From positions 992,001 through 1,056,000 of the forward strand of contig SNVD02004565.1 in assembly GCA_013180625.2 (NCBI GenBank): a stretch of DNA of 64,000 bases. The letters are read 5' to 3'. The notes beneath the pieces are model-generated. The model worked only from the letters and a program-made list of their open reading frames with translations, did no database searches and was not told the origin of the DNA. Both the position numbers and the translations under genes were made by a program. Positions 45,103-57,774 of the stretch are shown here, piece after piece. The stretch's first letter is position 1, and each line of letters opens with the position of its first letter. The stretch is from Boswellia sacra (Eukaryota > Streptophyta > Magnoliopsida > Sapindales > Burseraceae).

Positions 45103-45961
45103 TAAAGAATGACAAAGATGCAATCTTTTTGTTGCCAAATTTTTTCATTTTCAATAGAAGAATCAAATCAGCTAGCGGATAGATAGTCTGGCCGCTCTTT
45201 TTGCAAGGAGTGCTGATTCTTAATTTGCTTGTAAACTATAGAAAGGTCCTGTAAATTTTCCTTCTGTAATTAGAATCTGCTGTTGTTAGGTATATTCATT
45301 TGACAAAAAGGTTTACATTGATTTTGCTGAATAATTGTGACGTATCCGGGCCTGGGGGTAGATGATGGAGAAAGTTTTATACTTCCATGCATCCTTCTGG
45401 AAATCTGATTTTTTTGATATATTCAAAGTGGAGAAATCATTCTTTTTCTGGAATACTAATCAACAAATGGATTATTTCATCCTTTTCCCTTTTCTGTGAT
45501 GACTTGGTAATATGCATAAACTTCTAAATACTAATTTAATCTCTTTTCTTAGTATATGAATGAACTATTTAAGATTAAAGTTGCGTGGTACCTGGAATCG
45601 CAACAAACCATAAAAACCTTAAAATAAAGATGGCTACAATGGTTTTGTGCACTTCAAGGTGCAGAGCCGTTGATGGACTAACAAGCTATTAGTATTGAAA
45701 ACTCGTTATCTGAACAAAGAAATCATTTCTCAACACAGTAATCTGGCATCGAGCAAAAGAGTTCCCAAAACCCAACTAAATACTTTAACATCTGTCTGCA
45801 GTTACAAATTTGAAATACTACAAAACGAGCTACTAATTTATATATACGGAAAAAGAATGTCTATACTTACATTTTTCTTTGACTTTTTTTTTTTTCACTC
45901 TTTTCTTTTCTTTTCTTTTCTTTCATTTTGGATGTAGAGTAGGGAAACGAAAGAAGCAAGA
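45103..45961. other. Convergent 3' intergenic spacer
   Basis: About 860 bases between the stop codons of fimbrin (+) and the ankyrin-BTB gene (-), holding their 3' UTRs. A pyrimidine-rich tract with TTTTC repeats lies at 45885-45925. No gene-like frame. Confidence 0.6.
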
Positions 45962-48900
45962 TTAAGTAACAAAGTCTTCACTATCAACAGTGATCAAATC
46001 AGATTTTTCTAGCTCTGCAACTTGCATTAGCATCTCCAGGCGCTTATCAAAAATTAAAGCACTCTCATCTCTCTGGTCAAGCTCTGCACCCTCAGCTTCA
46101 AGCCATTTTTCTCGCAAATCATCAAGAAGATTTCCTTGGTCCACATTCACCACAGCTCCTGGAGCACTTGGAACAGTGGTACGAAGTGACGAATCTCCAG
46201 ATGGTGGAGGCAATGTCAAAAGCATTGCTCGGAATTCACGAGTATTAGCAAATGTCTCAAAATTACAAGCTATCATCTCCAAACAGTATTCCCTTATCTT
46301 GAAGACGCCATACCTGCAAATGTGGTTTGAAACATCAACAGCTTTGTCGTCAAACTTAGTCCACAATAACAATGGTATCAACTGATTCAACAATATATGC
46401 GATTTTTCTCCACATAAAAATTTAGTTTTTACAATGATTTTTTCTCAGTTCAGTGTCCTATTATTTGGATTCCTTCAGAAAAAAAACAAGAATATTACAC
46501 CAGAAAGTAACTTAATAAGTTCCATATGGATAACCAAATCAAGACTATTATTCTACTTTTGAGAGGAAAATGAAAATGAAAAGTTGAAGCAATCAAAGCT
46601 CTAATAAGTGTCATTTTCCAGATTTAACATGTTGCAAATTTGTTTATAAATGTGGAGGAAGGAATTTGTGAGAGAGCAGAGCTAATTCCCAAATTGTTCA
46701 GCCTACCACCACCAATTCATTAAAACATTCCCCCTTACAGGTGAGTGAATTTAAAAATAGAAATAGGACCAAGAAAATAAAGAGAGAAGAAAAATGCAAA
46801 AGCAGCATACATGTCTGACAAAATCAGCCAATGGCACAATTCTGCAGGTGAGACTGATTCCAGGTGCTGCAACAGCACATCAGCCACAGCACGCTTAAGA
46901 GGAAATAATAAATATCTAGAAGCAGCATCAAACATTTCCTCTGCCTGTTCAAACAGTACAATAGAAGTTAGACAAATAGAATCGTTATGGCAGAACTCAC
47001 AAAGCGATGATGATTGGCACATATAAGATACCTGATCTGGGTCTATCTCCTTCAAACCATCAGTATACCTGAACCAATGAAGCAGCCAAAATAAGTGCAA
47101 CGAAAATTTAATTAAATAGCTGATAAAGAATTATGACAAGATAAAACGGTCCAAGCTACATAACATGTTTGTTTATGCAATCTTAGTAGATATACTTAGA
47201 ACATCATGCAGAGTATATCTGAGTTGCTAATTAGGCAACACTACAATGGTTACTTCCGTAATCATTTTCTTACTCCAGAATTCAAAAGCCACCAATAACA
47301 AGATCATGATGTAGCAACCAGGAAGTAAAATCTAGAAAATAGATAAACGATTCTACAAAATATCTCCAATCAAGCATAATCTTCTATGATGATAAACAGA
47401 AAAAACTTACATATACTCGATCATTTTCTCAAATGTTTCTTTGCTCAAATCATGTTCTTCAATACACGGAAGGGTGTCACTAGGTAATCCATCCTTTGCT
47501 TCATGAAAATCCTTCATACGGGACAATCTTGCCTTAAAGTATTCTGACCTTGATGCCAAAATCACTTGATGGCAACGGAAAATCTTTCTTTCAACTCTTA
47601 CGCATACATCAGCAAGATCATCTATTGAATCAGTCAAATGCATTGCATCAACACTAGATGCTAATTTATAAACACCATCATCAATATTGTGATCCATGAT
47701 GGATCTTGCCAAAGAAAATTGAAGGATCCGATCCAAGGCAGCAGGAAGCCGGTCCTCTTCAGGTAGAGAAACTCCTTGTAGGATGAACCGTTTCTGAGAG
47801 TTGTCCACATCTTTCAGTCCCTTATACTCAGCATATTTTTGATGAATCAATTCTTTCTCAAGAATCCTTTGCAAGGATTCACACTTACACACCTTGCAAA
47901 TTCTCACAAGATCTTCCATGTCATCTACTGCAATCTCTAGTCTATCAGAATAAAAAAAGTGGATGAGGCTGTAAAGAGCAGGATATGACAACTTTTCCCT
48001 CGAAAATCTGACTTCATCACGACATTTCCAATCATTCTCAAACTTTTTCCTAAAAAATAAAGACCTAGCACTTAAAATGACTCTGTGAGCTTCAATAGGT
48101 CTACCTTGCACATAAAACACCACATCAGGCGGGAATGAGTTGGAAACAGATGCCCCATTAGATGAAACACCTACTAATAAAACCCAAATGTCAGATTATT
48201 ACTAACTAAACATATATATAGATATCAACCATTGAACAAAGTTTAGAGTATATCCCTTGTATCACGTCAGCAAGATTACATTGTGCATCTATACATCTTT
48301 ACAATCATAGGTTGACAAATGAATTCTACTTGTTAACTTCAGATTTTCGACATTTCGTGCTGACATTGTACAATGGAATGGATGTAACTTAGACTTTCTC
48401 CAACAATTGATGAAACAGTAAATTCAATTCAAATTTTTGCTGCTCCAATTTGGCTTAATTTAGTCCTCTGGTGCTCATTAGTAGCATGTTGCTTCTCTTG
48501 ATTCTCAAACAATGAAAGTGAATGCTTAACAATAATGTACCTGAAATCCCAAGAACAGCCTCAGCCTGCTCCAAGAATTGCCTATTCGCTGCACACCCTA
48601 AGAAAGTGTCTCTTAGTGACGATTGCAACGGAGCCAATGGTGGCGGCCTCGCTTCAAACGCCTTCAAAAGCTTCCTCACCTTAAGATTCAGCGCCGCGTA
48701 GTGACACCTGTCGCCGTCAAACGTATGCTCCGAACAAATCGCGCCGCTCTCCAGCAACATACGCGCGGCGTCCAGGTGTCCGGCAAGGCATGCATAGTAG
48801 AGCGCCACGGAGTCCCACTGGTCACGTGCGTTGACGTTGACGCCAAACTCTAGTAAATACCTGAGGCGGTCAACGTCGCCGGCACGTGAGGCCTCGAATA

Positions 48901-49018
48901 TATCACCGTTAGGGACTTTCTTAAGCGGGACGGATGAGGTGAAGTCGGAGGCGTCAAGGTCAATCTCGTCAAGCTCGGCGTCGATGGTGGTCCAGGACGA
49001 GGGACGGGCGGATGGCAT
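45962..49018 (-). CDS. Ankyrin-repeat and double BTB/POZ-domain protein, 586 aa, five exons
   Basis: Exons on the minus strand: 49018-48541, 48170-47411, 47068-47032, 46944-46811, 46313-45962; GT-AG, phases consistent, 1761 bases. The start is the first in-frame ATG (49018; MPSARPSSW); the frame upstream has only a TTG. Ankyrin repeats (~38-115) include [20 protein letters not shown] and [22 protein letters not shown]1 (~174-275) has [21 protein letters not shown]2 (~345-470) has [20 protein letters not shown]. The C-terminal part resembles a BACK-type helical region ([19 protein letters not shown]). The architecture matches the plant BTB/POZ protein At2g04740. BTB proteins often bring substrates to cullin-3 E3 ligases, but the partner here is unknown. 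A tiny 37-base exon 3 is notable. Confidence 0.93.
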
Positions 49019-50463
49019 TTTCGTAAAATTTCGGAGGTACAAGGGCGCTTAGTTCTTGTCCACGTCGGCATGACGGTTGAATTGACGGCGAAACATTGTG
49101 TTGGACGGAATAGGGTTTAACGGCGTGAACATTTCCGGTTTAGGGTTTTTGTTTTTGTAGAGTTTTGATTAGAGAGAGAGAGAGTAACGGAGATGGAGGG
49201 AGATTTTTCTGGAACACGATTTCCCGCAAACAACGACGTGGCTTGCCTTAACGATTTCTCTTTAGTAAGGACAGTGAAAAATCGTTACTTTATCGTTATA
49301 CGTGTCAGTTTTCTATTTGTCCGTGTCATGGTAAACCACAGAAATTCTCGCATCCAAGATTACCCTCCAAAATGCTTTGTCAACTTACAATTTTCTGCTC
49401 ATAATTTAAGTAGGTTTTCAGATTTTCAGTTTTTACTCATACCTCAAGAATATAAACGTTGAATTCTTCTTTCGTTTCAATCTTCTCAGTTTAAAAGTTC
49501 TGGTATGTTTTACTTCGTTTTTTTTATTATTATTTTTTTTGCACTTGATCAGTTTATTTTTAAAATATTTATCTAGAAAAAAGAAATTACAGTTGTTACA
49601 TGCGTTTCACATGTCTCATTACTAACTGAACATATCTATTTTGTTTTTTGTGTGTGGAAATGGATCTGTTTGGTCGCTGAGAAAGTGTGAGAGAAAGAAA
49701 GGAGAACAATGGAGAGTCTACAAAATAGAGTAAATGCAGTAAAATCTATGAAGTGCACACTCACTAAAACAGTAACTTGTTTCAAGTAATATTAAACTGT
49801 CGGTCTCATGATTGAGAGTTAGTACAAATGGAACCTATTTGAAGTAATATAATATTGTTGTTGTTATCTTTCTTGTCTTTTGCATCTCGCAAACAACTGT
49901 ATTGCACTTTGTGTTATTAACTTTTTTTCTTTTAAATTTATTTATTTAGTTTTCGAGGGAAAAGTTTTGCATAATGTTGAACTTGACCATAAGATGATCA
50001 AGTCCTTCCGAGGTTGTGAAGAAAAAAATCTATTAATTTGCTAACATATTTAAGTAGAGGAGACTTAAAGACAAAAGCAAGAGTAGACAATATTGATCGT
50101 ATCCCTGTAGAGTAGAAGGCGAAAGACTTATGTTCTAAAATGATTCTACTGTATTGTGAAAATTTGATTCCCTTCGTCTTCTCATAAGTCAAAGGAAGTC
50201 TTAGTGGACATTGGTACTTATTTTTTTTTAAGAGTGAATATTATTGATCATGATTCTATAAGAGATTTTAATGCACACAGAAATTTATCATTAAGTTGTG
50301 GCATCTTGTGTGCTCCAATTTTACGGTATTACTACGCAAAATAAAATTATAAATTTTGAGAGTTAGGAGATATACAAGTTTCTGGTTCATGGTTGTATTT
50401 ACACGGTAAATTTTTTAATCTGATGTATCAGACGTGTAGTACTGGAGATTATAAGTGTTGATT
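49019..50463. promoter_or_regulatory. Divergent intergenic region between the ankyrin-BTB gene and the EDM2-like locus
   Basis: About 1.4 kb separating two start codons that point away from each other. The BTB side (49019-49200) is GC-richer and contains a GAGA run (49169-49183), probably its leader. No TATA box could be assigned to either side with confidence. The 89-codon frame at 49193 has no recognisable domain and is probably chance. Confidence 0.45.
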
Positions 50464-53400
50464 ATGGAATATTCAGATGAAGAGGGTGAGGCGTTGCCCT
50501 GGTGTGTATCAGGTTATGATTTTGTGGACCAAAATAATGAACCCATTTCATTTTCTGTACTGCCACTTCAATGGAATGATGGTGACGTTCTGGGTAACTT
50601 GGAAATGGAAGTGTTCTGACATGGGACTGCCAGTGATGGGCTTCAGAAAGTGTACAAGCAAGTTATAGCATGGAAGTTTGAACTTTCCTTTCCACAGCCT
50701 GAGATTTCAGTCCTTTCCAAGGGGAACTACTGGATAATGCTTCAAAAACCAAGGAAGAGTTTTAAAAACATTGTCAGGTCAATTTTGATCACCATTAATT
50801 GGCTTCATCTTGTTAAAAAAAAATCTTGAGGCACCTGGGAAATACATATGGACCCAGTTACTGAAAGCCTTCAGGTATATTTTTCTCTAAGATTATTGTC
50901 TAGTATGAGTTCAGTTTTACTTGTTTTGAAAGATTTCCTATGGATTTTGCAGGTCATATGAGGTTGAACCTTCTGGGAGTGACTTTTGGTTCATATGATG
51001 TTAATCAGAGAAATTGCACAACGGGATAAAGAGTTTGCAAATTCTAAGGTGCACGCACTTCTGACTTTTGTCTCTGTGATTATTTCATAGAAGATATATG
51101 ACTTAATTTAATTCTTAATTTTGCAAAAATTATAAAAATTATGTTTGATTACAATTTTATCTCCCGTTTACCATGTTTACTTCTGTTAGAGACTATTTTG
51201 TTATTTTTGAAAGCACAAGACAATCTTTTTTTTTTAAAAAAAAAAAAAAAACCCAAGAGGGCAAATTGATATTAACCCTTTATTAAATTCTCCCTTTATA
51301 CATACATACATAAAACACATATGTATGCCAACATATTGTGATACATGATAGAATGTCATGACAGTTATTTTCTTTGACAGTTCCTCGTTGATTTTATGGA
51401 GAAGCCTGAGACAAATTTATGTGAGGTCAGAATCACTGCAAACTGAGTATTCACTTGTATATTATGACCATTTCCGTCTTTAACTTTTATTGCAATTGCT
51501 TTGCACCTCCTTCCCCTTCTTTTTAAAGAGCTAAACCTGGTAAATTTAACAGGTTGTTCAAACAACGAAGAAACCTGAGTTCATAGTCCATTCAAATGAA
51601 GATGAAAATAGTTATGATGAAGAAGCTGGTCAAGAGGAATTTTATGCTGTTTGTGCTATTTGTGATGATGGTGGTGACATGCTGTTGTATGCCTTTTTCC
51701 TGTAGCTTCTAAAATTTCATTAGTACTTTCTCCTGCTCATTTGTTAAACATGGGTATATTATTTTTCTTTTTTCCCCCTTTAGGCATCATGGTCTCTTAA
51801 TAAAACCATATGTTTCATGTACTGTTTATAATTTCTAAGTGCTCTTTTAACAATTCATGTTTTTACGTGAAATTTTGGAAATTAAGGTATGCAATGGCAA
51901 GATCACTGTGCAATTTTAAGGAGGTATTCTGGAAAATTTAGGTTATCAGATGAAATTTAAGGATATTTCCTAAATGTACATTGATACGCTCTTATCTTTT
52001 AACCAGGCTGGAAAGATTTAAACCTTTAAATTAAATTAATACAATTTGATTATGGAGTAGACTACTGGGATTGTGATTTTAGAGTAAGATAGGACTAGTG
52101 TTATTATAAATATTGAGTCTTGAGATACCTAAAGCACTTCATGTTCACCTGGAGTTTGCTCTTAGAAATATAACCACCCTACAGCCTCATGTCAAACCCA
52201 AACGGCTATTCATTCTTTATTATTTCTGGTGCCTTGCATCAATTATCCTTAAAGAGGTTTGGTGGAAAATTTTGTAACACTTACAAGACTGGCTATGCTC
52301 TTTTAGAGTGTTTAAAGGAGTGGCACAAATAAGGACAAACCTAGCAGAATTTAAATTTTAATTGTTTGGACTTGTGCAATGGAGATCTAGGAGTCAGCTT
52401 ATTTGGAGTGTGTGCTTAATATAAGTAGAAGATAAAAAAGATGACAAGACAAAAGCCCAGTAGTCAAAGATTTAAAAACAGTAAAAAAGTGCATCATTCT
52501 GTAATGTATAATAGAAGATATTGCTTTATGGTGAAGCACAATGAATTCTTGATTCTAACAATGTGGATAAATGCATGTTATGTTGGGAATAAGGCTTGTC
52601 AAATTGAGTGAGTTCCCTAAGTGGGTAATAGTTTCACATATATGTATATCTTGTTCATGATCTTGCAGAAGACTGATACCGACGATTTTGTCTTTGAACA
52701 AGAATCACGATATTTGGTAATTTTGCTGCTTCTTTCGTCTATTATATTTTGTGTATCTTGATATCATACAGTTGTGATGGGAGATGCTTGAGAGCTTTTC
52801 ATGCAACCATTGTTTCTGGGATTGCATCTTCATGTGAATCTCTTGGCTATACCCAAGCTCAAGTTAATGTATATCCTCTACATTTTTGTTAATATATTGG
52901 GAATTTTTCTCCTCTCTAGTTTACTTTAATTTCTATTACTATGAAACTTGAAATGGTGCTGTCATGTGCAGGCAGTTTCAAAATTTTTATGTCAAAACTG
53001 TCTATATCAGAAGCATCAGTGTTTTGCTTGTGGCATGTTAGGCTCTTCTGATAGATCTTTTCAGCAAGAGGTATATATGTTTTGACATTTGAAGGCCACA
53101 GTTGTATGGTTTTTATATTTTCCTTCTCTTTTTGGAGCTATGAAAAGCTTTATACATTTTATTCTTTGATAAAAGTCACTATTTAAATTATGTATTGGCA
53201 ACTTGCAAACAACTGTGTATTGAGACATATCTGGGAACCTTTAGAAAATTTCTAAGACATAAAAATTAATTATTTATCAGGGGAAGTAGAATACATGTCA
53301 GCAACTGAAAATACATGTCAGCAACTGAATAATGATCTTTTTGATGTTTTTAAGGTCTTCCCTTGCGCTTCTGCAACATGCGGCCATTTTTATCATCCAG

Positions 53401-56400
53401 GATGTGTTGTAAACTTGCTCCACCCTGATGACAGACTTCTAGCAGATGAACTTAAAGAGAGGATCAATGCAGGAGAATCATTTACCTGTCCTGTCCATAC
53501 ATGTTTTGTTTGTAAGCAAAATGAAGATAAGAATATATATGACTTGCAGTTTGCCATGTGCAGACGTTGCCCTAAGGCATACCATAGAAAGTGCTTGCCA
53601 AGGTATGGTCTTGCATTAGATAATGTTTAGCTTACGAGCAAATTCATCCACAAAGAATCTGATATTATTCATGACAAAGAAGCTCTGACTTGTGGTTGTC
53701 TGTGCTTTGATTTTGTCTTCAGGGGGATTACTTTTAGTGGTAAAAAGTATTTTCAAAGGGCTTGGGAACATTTGCTGCCAAATAATCGGATTCTGATATA
53801 TTGCTTGTAATTTTTATTTGTTTATTTTTTTTGTTCCTAATAACAGTTATTGTACTCATATGATTCAAATGCTTACATATTACTGAAAACGTTAAACAGG
53901 GAGCATATGATTCTCAGGGACCTTGGGGCCCCTGCCAGGAATCACCTGATATTTCCTGGTGTCGAAGGAAACAGGAAGAAAGAGGATTTGGAGCTGCTAT
54001 CAAGGAAAGAGAAGGTTGTACCCATCAAGAGAATTATGGTTTCTGAAAGTTTTAGAACTGTAGTGAAGAAACCAAAACAGGTTGAAGCATGCGGTGGTGT
54101 TGAAATTGGTCTTTCTCATGCAAAGATCAAGAATGAATGCACTAGGGAAGATTTTGGTTCCTTAGAGAAGCCAAATATAACCGACACACATAGAAAGGCT
54201 TTGAAGGGCACGGCTGAGAAAACCAAGTTGTCCTTGAGAAAGGATAGCTTATCACTGAAGTCGACATCATATGTGGCCTAGTAAAATGAAGAACACCATT
54301 TTGGATAAGCCTATGATGAAGAAAGTAAAGAGTTCAGAACACTTAATTGATTCAGATATGGAGAAAAAGTAATTTATTTCTCTTTCTGATCACTCATCTT
54401 GCAAGTCTCATTTTTCTTTTACGGGAAAAATAATAGTATAGCTATTATATCACCATAATATTTGGGCAGCTTGCGTGAATCTTGTTTTCTTGATACACAG
54501 AATCCAGGATCTGATTAAAGATGTCTCTTCTTCATTTAACAAGGAGTTCAAGAAGAGGCAGTCTATGACACTAGGATTAGTGGAGTGTTCTGTGAAGGTC
54601 TATCTTACTTATTGCACATCAAATGTGCTGATTTTGTTAAGTTTATTTGCATTATAATTACCATTTCTCTAACATGTAAACAAATTTTTTAAATGTCTGC
54701 AGGCTGTTCAAACAGCCTTACAGAAGTTGCAAGAAGGATGCAGCATTGAGGATGCTAAAACTGTATGTGAACCGGAGGTTCTTTATAAAATTTCCCTGTG
54801 GAAGGTTTGAAGTCTTTCTCTCTCTTTTTTTTTTCCCCCTATATTAGTCATAAGATTTATACTGTGAAATTATTGTTTGCCAAAAACGTGCTTCTCGTGG
54901 TTGCTTCCAATAATTGTGCCTTTTAGGAGAATCCATGATTGTATCAAAAACTGGAGGGAGTTAGATAAATTAATAAAATACACTGGTGAATCTTAATTTT
55001 TGTTATAAGTGAACTATTTGTTTATTGCTGTGTGTGAAGCTTGCAGCTAAATTTTTATTTTTACAGCAATGCCTGTTTCATGTCTTGAGGAGTTTACATC
55101 ACAGTTTTATCATGTCTATTATCAAAAATAGATAGCAAATACCATGCATAATTTATTAACAATGCTGTTTATTTTCTTCTCCTGTAGATGAAGCTTGAGG
55201 TCTATCTTGCTCCTTTTCTCCATGGCATGCGCTATACCTCTTTTGGTCGCCATTTCACAATAGTAGAGAAACTTCAGCAGGTAATATGTTTGTATTTTTC
55301 AGCAGAGAAGCTTGATACTTCTTTCCCAATCAATTGGTGTAGAGAATTGTGTGAGGGATTTTAATATAGCCAAAACATCTAATAAACATGGAGCTGGAAA
55401 AATTCAAATCTAATTCAATCACTGTGGCCAATGATTAATGACTGGTTGCTACTGTTTTTTTTTTGTCTTTCTGTTGATTCTTCGTATAACTATAAATTCA
55501 AGTTAATACATGCTTCAATAACATTTAGCTGTGATTTTAATGAATTATGATCCTCTGCTAATGATACTAGTTGATTTTGCAGATAGCTGATAAGCTTCAT
55601 TGGTACGTGGAAAATGGTGACACAGTAAGAATGTTTATCTTCTTTTTACTCCTCTAGTTTGATTAGTTCTTTTGTCATTTTTTTTTTCCTTTTTGATAAA
55701 TGGTTAAGATATGCATCTTCAATCTGAGTTCTGGAGTGACGTTGCTGTCATAGATCTTTTTGTAGTATCCTCTTGTGATTAATTAGCATGAAGCTTTTTA
55801 AGAGTTCAAGAGATATGCTCCTGCCATTAACATATTTTGTTTGTTTGCATACTCCGACATGAAGTGGTAAGAACCAATATCGAAGCCTACCATGGACTTA
55901 TACCCAATATCTTACTGAATACATTTATACACAACATCTTACTCAATAGATTTTAGAATTCTTAACATTCCCAGCAATCTTAGCATCATTGCCAATGTTA
56001 TTAGGCATTTTTAGATCTTGATATCAGATAGGAACGAGTCAAAAAATGATAAGTGGAACAGAGTGCACTACTTTGATAGTAATTCCACTTCTATCTTTCA
56101 TTTTGTATTACCACTACTTTGTTGTCTCCAGATTTATGAAGTAGGGAAAAAGGTAGTTGTCTGTCTAAATTTTACGAAACTATATTGTCAACGTATAAGT
56201 CACAAATAGATTGTACGGGATCATGATATTCAGGATTCCCAGTTTTCTTATGTTCTGCAGTAGGATTATGTTGTCAAATTTGTAAATCTTAAAATAGGTG
56301 GGAAAATCAACTCTATTGGAATACTACACTTTCAAGCTTTGACAGTATTGTTCCCTTTCTTTCTAGGTTTTTTTTTTTTTTTTTTGGATTTTTTTTTTCT

Positions 56401-56908
56401 TGGTATCTGCTTTTCAACTGTCATTTGTTGCTGTTGATAATATTGTCATCTTACTTACGGTTGACCATCCTTTGAACAGATTGTTGATTTCTGCTGCGGT
56501 TCTAATGATATCAGTTATCTGATGAAAGAAAAACTTGATAAAAGGGGGAAATCATGTTCATTCAGAAATTTTGATCTTTTTCAACCTAAGGTATAATTGG
56601 AAACTTTTCTTGATGTCTTATCCACTTTTTTATTTCTCTCCATGCGCAATCTCAAATTTAAGTTGACAAGTGGTGTAGATGCTTGTGAATATAAACTATT
56701 ATAAAAGTGTTTGAGATTGACAGATTTAGTTTTAGATAATTGTCTATGGCAAACAGAACAGTTTATGCTGCCTAAGAGGTATTGATCTATTCGATGAGGT
56801 TGAACATCATTTCATACCCTGCTCAATCTTATTAATACGAACAATAAAAATAACAAAGCTTTTAACATATGTTGGAGTTACAAATTTCTTTATGTAATTG
56901 CCGTATAT

Positions 56909-56947
<39 letters not shown>

Positions 56948-57774
56948 CTTTTCCCTTTTCTCGATCTTCAAGTGAAATCCTTGTTGGGTACTTCTTCATA
57001 CTTCCATGCAGAACGATTTTAGTTTTGAGAAGAGAGATTGGATGGACGTCAAACCTGAAGAATTACCGGATGGTTCTCATCTTGTAAGAGATTTAAAACT
57101 GGCTTCATTATCAACATGTTGAAATCCCTTAGTCATGTGCATAAGCCATTTTTTTTTTCATTTTATATATTTACTGTTGTTTTAAATAGATCATGGAGCT
57201 GAATCCTCCCTTTGGAGTTAAGGCATCTCTTGCTAACAAGTTTATTAACAAGGCGCTTAGCTTTAATCCGAAGCTTCTCATCCTTATTGTCCCTAAGGAA
57301 ACCAGAGGGTAAGTGCTTCTAGTCTCTCCTTGTTCTAGTCATTCCAAACAAACTTTTTGGCTTTCTTGGTGCCCTTCCACTCCGCATCCGTTTGCTGCTT
57401 TACCAGACTGGATGAAAAAGCTGAATACAACTTAATCTGGGAGGATGATGAAATGCTATCTGGCAAGGTATGGAATCGTTATATCGAATAGCTTGCATTC
57501 TCATAATATTTTTATCCTTCTTTTCTTCTGTCAAATCTACTAATAAGATTTAAGTTAATTCTTTTAAGTGGCTTACTTGCGTTTCTCTTTCAGTCATTTT
57601 ACCTACCTGGGTCAGTTGACATGTATGACAATCATTTGGAGCAGTGGAATGTGAAACCACCACCACTCTTTCTTTGGGGTCGCTCAGATTGGAGTGCTAG
57701 GCACAAGAAAATAGCACAACAACATGGCCACGATACCAAGCAAGAACTGCATATGGGGATGAAAGACGCGTAGA
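50464..57774 (+). pseudogene. EDM2-like PHD-finger / methyltransferase-like gene, disabled
   Basis: The exon-intron structure of an EDM2 homologue is recognisable from MEYSDEEGEALP at 50464 to GMKDA-stop at 57772-57774. Visible parts in order: N-terminal domain; PHD1 (VCAICDDGGDML, then FCDGRCLRAFHAT after an intron); Cys-rich KFLCQNC...HQCFACG; the extended PHD (53354-53602, CGHFYHPGC to CRRCPKAYHRKCLP); a Lys-rich linker; then VYLAPFLHGMRYTSFGRHF, IVDFCCGSNDIS and the NPPF catalytic-type motif in IMELNPPFGVKASLANKF. Lesions: TGA in exon 1 (50617-50619); an extra A in the A9 run at 50815-50823; a 1-base loss near 50983 in the next exon; a net +1 shift near 54275. Arabidopsis EDM2 controls heterochromatin marks and intronic polyadenylation, including at RPP7. 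Introns are kept, so it is a duplicated, not retrocopied, gene. Confidence 0.85.
56911..56944. repeat. (AT)17 microsatellite
   Basis: A pure AT dinucleotide run in an intron of the EDM2-like pseudogene, between the IVDFCCGSND exon and the NDFSFEKRDW exon. Likely length-variable between individuals. Confidence 0.95.

Noticed and set aside
49193..49462. 89-codon frame starting MEGDFSGTRFP
   Set aside because: No recognisable domain, sits in the divergent intergenic region, and has no supporting splice or homology signal.
52669..52716. Exon-like 48-base segment (KTDTDDFVFEQESRYL) with AG and GT borders inside a long intron of the EDM2-like pseudogene
   Set aside because: It falls between the two halves of PHD1, where no extra exon fits the family; the two halves join correctly without it.
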